Origin: Stramonita haemastoma
Lineage: Eukaryota > Mollusca > Gastropoda > Neogastropoda > Muricidae
Reading direction: 5' to 3'
Assembly (NCBI GenBank): GCA_030674155.1
Contig: CM060318.1
Coordinates: 69,359,017-69,423,016, forward strand
Length of the DNA stretch: 64,000 nucleotides
The notes under the pieces were generated by a model. That model made no database searches, was not told where the DNA came from, and worked only from the letters and a program-made list of their open reading frames with translations. This document shows positions 59,241-64,000 of the stretch, piece by piece. Made by a program: the position numbers and the translations under genes. Every line of letters begins with the position of its first letter. Positions within the stretch are counted from its first letter, which is position 1.

Positions 59241-59539
59241 TATATTTTAGTGTCATCACTGTCAAAGCCATGGATAGAATTAATCTGTTCCTATAGAAAT
59301 CAGAGTAGGTGCACTGACTGTCATTATTTTTCATGGCATCATTAAAAAAAAAAAAAAAAGGGGGTATTGACCAAGGGCTCAGCATGTTAGCATCCAAAGG
59401 CTAAATCTTAATATGAGTCAAGTCTAGCATACAGTGGATCCTCTAGATACTAATGTCAACGATTATATTTATATAATCCCCCCAAAAAAGTCATCACAAT
59501 TACTATTTGTGTCGCATACATTGGCCTGTCACATATGTC

Positions 59540-59724
59540 ATAATGACACTGCAGGAAGAAAAAGAGGCAGACCAAGGAAGAGATGGAAGCTCAACATCAG
59601 CGAATGGACAGGCCTAGAACTCAACAAATCTTTGAGAAAGGCAGAACTGAGAGAGGGATGGAGGGAACTGGTTGTCAAGTCTTCGGGGGGCCCCACGGTC
59701 GCCAGACTAAGGAATAGATAGATA
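59540..59724 (+). pseudogene. Retroelement polyprotein C-terminal fragment
   Basis: Frame reads AGRKRGRPRKRWKLNISEWT then GLELNKSLRKAELREGWREL and a short end before TAG. The GRPRKRW--NI-EWTGL signature is the familiar C-terminus of non-LTR retrotransposon proteins in many invertebrates. No RT domain precedes it. Confidence 0.75.
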
Positions 59725-60100
59725 CAAAAATTTACGCTGAAAAGTTATAATCATCTTCAATGAATTCTGCCAATATATATAATGATTGTTTTTATATGTA
59801 TGTATAAACAATTAAGTTTATTGGACATCACCAAGGACAATAAACACCATTATGGAGTGCTCATGGTTTAATCAGCTGGATGGATAAAATAGCTGATGAA
59901 GTTGACCAAATGTTATTGAAATATCTTTATGCCAATATTGAATCAATACTCAATGTCCAGTGTGCTTTGGTAAAGTCGTAGACTATTCCCTACTCACCCC
60001 TCCCCAGTCCCTCTCTCTCTCTCTCTCTCTCTCGTCATTCAGTTTTTGAATAAGTCTAGTTGGCAGTTTCTGCTGAATAACAATTAAATATGGGACCAAT
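59725..60100. other. Intergenic, no gene seen
   Basis: AT-rich, with one short (TC)n at about 60009-60033. Confidence 0.5.
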
Positions 60101-60101
60101 T

Positions 60102-60117
60102 AAATGGGACCAGTTTG

Positions 60118-60201
<84 letters not shown>

Positions 60202-60217
60202 CAAACTGGTCCCATTT
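60102..60217. repeat. Perfect 116-bp palindrome with (TA)n core
   Basis: Left arm AAATGGGACCAGTTTGCTT (60102-60120) and right arm AAGCAAACTGGTCCCATTT (60199-60217) are exact reverse complements around about 78 bp of (TA)n, which is itself self-complementary. The whole is one uninterrupted inverted repeat able to form a cruciform or hairpin. Confidence 0.95.
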
Positions 60218-60219
60218 CT

Positions 60220-60250
<31 letters not shown>

Positions 60251-60258
60251 ATCTCTCT

Positions 60259-60318
<60 letters not shown>
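60218..60318. repeat. (TC)n microsatellite
   Basis: CT/TC tract with several interruptions, directly attached to the right arm of the palindrome. Confidence 0.9.
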
Positions 60319-60321
<3 letters not shown>

Positions 60322-61304
60322 TTTCCTCTGAAAAATACGTTATGCCTTTTGGACTTTTCAACAAATGTTCTTGATCACGACTTGAAAAATGTTATATTTG
60401 GGCATTACATCACAATATTGTTGATTTTTTAAATATTTGTTTGCTCGTAGTTTTTTTTGTTAGTTTTTTTTTCTTTTCTTCATAAAATTGTTTTAAAGTA
60501 TGAAAGATATGTTACATTGTTTTGATGGTTGTTTTTTTTTTTTTGGTTGGATTTCTTTCTTCTCTGCTGTCTCCTCTCAATTCTAATCTATTTAATTTAT
60601 TTAATTCTAATCAGCGTATCTGTCTTGACATTAATGTTCGGGTCAGTCAGGGATGGTGTGTTTGTTGAATACATATCTATCTCCTTTGTTTAAATGATTA
60701 TCAATGTATTTATTGGGGATTATGCTTTTGTAGGCTGTACACCTATCTCCCTTTTTCTTTTTAAATCATAGGTTGAACATTTATTGTTGGTGATCGTGAT
60801 TTTGTTTTCTTTTGTTTTAAATTCCTGAAGGGTTTTGTTCTTTACTTCTTTTTTTGGGGGGTTGGGGTGGGGGGGGGGGGGGGGGGGTTGTTACTATTCC
60901 CAAGGGCAGATGAAAAAAGGTATGCGAATGTTTACTATGTTAACCTTAGAAAATAAAGATTATTCATTCATTCTAGCAATTTGTTTGCAAATGAATTTCC
61001 AACGTGGCTGCTTACTACAAAATGCAATAACCTCCGTTTTGACGTATGCATAATCACAACACAATCGGAAAAAAGGAAACAAAAATGTCACGAAAAAATT
61101 GTTCATCGATACTGTGTAGACAGACACTCTGTTACTTTTGGAACTGGAGTTTGTAAAACACTTTTTGTGACATGTATGTGCTATTGAGTTGGAAATATAG
61201 TATCTGTGGTTTGCACAGTCGAGTTTCAGCTCCGTTCTGGCTCACTGCAATCAGCAACACCCCCCCCCCCCCTCCCACACGCAGTTCAAGGGGGGAGAGG
61301 GGGG
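60319..61304. other. Intergenic, no gene seen
   Basis: T-rich DNA with a G-rich run (about 60855-60887) and C run (61260-61271). No exon-like content. Confidence 0.5.
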
Positions 61305-61645
61305 AACGGGATAGCCTGGTGGTCAAAGATGTGCTCGTGATCTGCTGACCCGGGTTCAAGAGCATTTTTTTCTCTGGAGTTAACATCAGTGCCGCCTCCA
61401 CCCCCCCCCCCTCCCCCACAAGTCATTTGGATGAGACTAATAAACTGAAGTCCCGTGTACGAACGCGCGCAGAACATCTAGGGCACACGTTAAAACCCGT
61501 TCAGCGTTTCGCAAGAGTAGGCCATTGTGTACCGGTGGGAACTAATGACTAAATTTACAAAGTTGCATACACACGGGGACTGGATATCAAAAAGCACACG
61601 AGTGCTTATTCCATTATCCTGGAAATGAAGATAAATAAATAAACA
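61305..61645 (+). repeat. SINE-B copy, full length
   Basis: GGGATAGCCTGGTGGTC head (A box), GACCCGGGTTCAAGAG (B box region), TCTGGAGTTAACATCAGTGC, GCAGAACATCTAGGGCACAC, GGGGACTGGATATCAAAAAG and an (AAAT)n tail. It ends about 230 bp upstream of the SUZ12 start codon. Confidence 0.85.
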
Positions 61646-61654
61646 ATAGCTCTG

Positions 61655-61878
61655 ACAATTACGCCACTTGACGACGTTGATTGTTAGAGAAGGTGGGGAG
61701 AGAATTCTCTTGCCTGGCTTTGACAATACGCGCCCACTATTTCGCTCCGGTTTTCCATTGGCTAAGGTGTTTTTGGCGTCATATCCGTTCTATTTGGCAA
61801 GCCCGTCTTGGCTCTTCCAATGTGCTTTGTGTACGAATGTTCGCGCGGAATTAGAGTATTAGGGGTGTAAGCAGCGAA
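61655..61878 (+). promoter_or_regulatory. SUZ12 promoter / 5' UTR region
   Basis: CpG-rich against the AT-rich background. Contains an inverted CCAAT box (CCATTGGCTA, about 61755-61764) and TTCGCGCGGAA (about 61840-61850), an E2F-like site; E2F control of PRC2 genes is known in mammals, but its relevance here is inference. An in-frame TAG at 61852-61854 supports the ATG at 61879. Transcription start not determined. Confidence 0.5.
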
Positions 61879-61978
61879 ATGAGACCAAAAAAGCGACAGT
61901 TCGAAAGTATACCAACTCCAGAACCCACCCAGGACAACATAGAAGCCGATCATGAGCTCTTTTTACAAGCGTTTGAAA
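61879..61978 (+). CDS. SUZ12: SUZ12 coding exon 1
   Basis: 33 codons plus one base. Basic N-terminus (MRPKKRQF), a short proline/threonine stretch, then [12 protein letters not shown]. Start supported by the upstream in-frame stop. Confidence 0.92.
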
Positions 61979-62194
61979 GTAGGTCCTTTTCTGGGAATCG
62001 GCACTTGCCTTCTGCTTTTCCTCACCCACCTTGTTCAGACAGTAATCGAAAAAAGACGATGTTGAATATATTGTGTAAATGAAATGCTGTCATCATATCA
62101 AAATGTGTTTGGAAATGTATGTTATAAAGTGTTTTCTGTTTTTACAGAGCCCACACAGATATACAGATACCTCCGGTCCAGGCACGTTGTTTTG
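61879..62194 (+). CDS. SUZ12: SUZ12 Polycomb protein, first two coding exons (partial)
   Basis: Join 61879-61978 and 62148-62194; continues beyond the window. SUZ12 is the scaffold subunit of Polycomb repressive complex 2 (with EZH2, EED and RBBP4/7), which methylates histone H3 lysine 27 in the nucleus. Seen: [12 protein letters not shown] at the end of exon 1, then KPTQIYRYLRSRHVVL in exon 2; human SUZ12 has [20 protein letters not shown] LRTR at the start of its conserved region. The split codon A/AG gives the Lys of FEKPTQ, confirming the junction (donor GTAGGT, acceptor TTTACAG). Only 21 residues precede the conserved block; the long Gly/Ser/Ala-rich vertebrate N-terminus is absent. Exon 2 ends phase 0 at GTAAGA. 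No later exon was found up to 64000. Confidence 0.93.
62148..62194 (+). CDS. SUZ12: SUZ12 coding exon 2
   Basis: 47 bases completing a Lys codon and adding PTQIYRYLRSRHVVL. Acceptor TTTTTACAG, donor GTAAGA. Confidence 0.93.
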
Positions 62195-62667
62195 GTAAGA
62201 ATAATTTATATCTTAATGTCTTATTTTAACAAATCTGGCTCAACATAATTTAGTGAAACTAACATGTTTGAAACGTGTTGATGTTCATGATTCATTAGTT
62301 GTGATAGTATTGTTTATTTTATGTTTTCTCAAACATGAAATTGACCCATTGCTTTATTAAGTTTAAATTTTTTTATTTATTTCATACAGTGACCTGTATA
62401 TTTAGGAACATAATTACATAGACCTATTAGGCTATTTCAAGTATTTGTAAACCAAACACTTCAATGACAGATATTGACATTATTATCAGACGTGACAGTC
62501 AGTCCAGCAAAGTGCTCTCAAGTAGATCCGATGATTTTTACCTGTGTTGTGTTTTGATCATAGATCACAATAGAACATAGCCTGCATAGGCCTAGACTTT
62601 TTTATCCTAGAAAAAAAGAAGAAAAAATCAGAACCAAAACTATTATTAATCACAAAACTAGCCTCTT

Positions 62668-62822
62668 GGATTGACCCCCCCCCCCCCACCCCCCCAAATA
62701 AAAGCCTCTGCATCCAAGATCATAAAATTATAAACCCCCAAAGTATAAGAATGTTTGTGCATAATATATCATCAGCCATACGATATAGTGATGTTCACAC
62801 CCACATTGTATACAAACTCACA

Positions 62823-62903
<81 letters not shown>

Positions 62904-63307
62904 GTGACACACTCACACAGTTTTGAAAAGTATACTGTATAAGACAATGCAAGCTTGAAGAAATGAATGATTTAAAAAGAGAGCTTGATGAAAGATTAGA
63001 TATGGTACAGGAAAAGATTTTTACTCTGTTGTGACCAGTCACTTGGATTGACCCCCCCCCCCCAATAAAAGCCTCTGCATCCAAGATCATAAAATTATAA
63101 ACCCCCAAAGTATAAGAATGTTTGTGCGTAATAATATATCATCAGCCATATGATATAGTGATGTACACACCCATATTGTATACAAACTCGCACTCACACA
63201 CACACACAGAGTCACACACACACAGTCACACGCACACATCCACGCATGCACACACGCTCGCTCCTCACTCACTCACTCACTCACTCACTCACTCACTCAC
63301 TCTCTCA

Positions 63308-63376
<69 letters not shown>

Positions 63377-63495
63377 CACACACTCACACAGTGTTTTGAA
63401 AAGTATACTGTATAGGATGATGCAAGCTTGAAGAAATGAATGATTTAAAAAGAGAGCTTGATGAAAGATAGGAAAATATTTTGTACTCTGTTGTG
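62668..63495 (+). repeat. Tandem duplication of ~370-450 bp with (AC)n inside
   Basis: Two copies, about 62668-63037 and 63042-63495. Both start TTGGATTGACCCCCC, share AAAAGCCTCTGCATCCAAGA, TAAACCCCCAAAGTATAAGA and ATCATCAGCCATA, then an (AC)n core (62822-62905; 63195-63375), then TTTTGAAAAGTATACTGTAT and AAGAGAGCTTGATGAAAGAT. Copy 2 has gained (CACT)n at about 63263-63300. Confidence 0.9.
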
Positions 63496-63628
63496 AACAT
63501 GTTTGATGTAAAAATAAAACCAAAAAATCCCATAAAAGAACCAACCCTAAAAAAAGCCCAGTCTTACCAAAAGTAGGTGGTAATTGTGGTATTGAATTCA
63601 AAAGCAATTTCATAAGATTTTTAGCGGA

Positions 63629-64000
63629 GAGCAGGATGATGTAATAGTATTTAGAGCATTGTGCTTGCGATCAGACAGCCTGAGATCCAGCCACACAGAG
63701 ATACCTGTTTTAGGGGATTGGCATGTATTAGTATCAATACTGACTCTACTTTCTCAAAAGTCCTTTGTATGAGACTATAGACTGAAGCCCTGTGCGCAAA
63801 TGTTCGCAGAACATCTTGCACACCTGTTAAAACCAGCTCCTCTTTTCAGAAGAGTTGGCCGGTAAGAAAGGATGACAAAAAACCCCAATACAGCTAACTT
63901 TTGCTCACAACTGTAAAGTTTAGACACCATCCTCAAAGTCTGAATCAGTGAATGGTGGGTAAAAACAGTCCTTTACCCCAAAAATGTCTAAATTGGACCA
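63629..64000 (+). repeat. SINE-B copy with tail module, cut by window end
   Basis: GCAGGATGATGTAATAGTAT (degraded head), AAAAGTCCTTTGTATGAGAC, CGCAGAACATCTTGCACACC, TTAAAACCAGCTCCTCTTTT, then AGACACCATCCTCAAAGTCT and GGTGGGTAAAAACAGTC of the tail module. Confidence 0.75.

Larger units (their letters stand above)
62195..64000 (+). other. SUZ12 intron 2 (runs out of the window)
   Basis: No APIFLHR-type next exon is seen. Filled by a tandem duplication (62668-63495) with AC tracts and a SINE-B copy from 63629. Confidence 0.75.

Overview
This 64 kb window is animal nuclear DNA. The genes are split into exons with GT/AG junctions, and roughly 80 percent of the sequence is introns, dispersed repeats and microsatellites. 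Long (AC/GT)n and (TC)n tracts, tRNA-derived SINEs, short LINE reverse-transcriptase remnants and the gene set suggest a lophotrochozoan, most likely a mollusc and perhaps a gastropod. The taxon is an inference. I see no bacterial genes, CRISPR arrays, viral genes or free-standing tRNA/rRNA genes.

Layout. (1) 1-8919, plus strand: the last six exons of a CASD1-like sialate O-acetyltransferase gene (C-terminal multi-membrane domain). The coding end runs into a 56-bp minisatellite. (2) 8.9-19 kb: 3' flank of CASD1, with a second minisatellite (21 bp unit), a degenerate ~80 bp tandem repeat and SINE copies. (3) About 19.4 kb: one orphan GC-rich exon candidate, followed by a 750 bp (AC)n/(TC)n block. 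(4) 22.3-26.7 kb, minus strand: a complete COX6B gene (cytochrome c oxidase subunit 6B, 80 aa, three coding exons). (5) 33.8-41.1 kb and 50.7-58.3 kb, both minus: two tandem paralogues of MFSD13A/TMEM180, a 12-helix major-facilitator-like membrane protein. Each has five coding exons with the same splice phases and, in the first four, identical lengths. The second copy carries a one-base shift at the start of its last exon. (6) 61.9 kb to the end, plus strand: the first two coding exons of SUZ12, a Polycomb repressive complex 2 subunit, with a large intron running out of the window.

These genes do not form a pathway: they cover Golgi glycan acetylation, mitochondrial respiration, membrane transport and chromatin repression. 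The only functional linkage is the MFSD13A tandem duplication. SINE-A (tRNA-Thr(CGU)-like head), SINE-B, SINE-C and a ~100 bp tail module recur through introns and intergenic DNA. Three SINE-A copies carry perfect or near-perfect target-site duplications. Exon boundaries were fixed by protein homology recalled from the families, reading-frame continuity and splice dinucleotides; no alignment was run.
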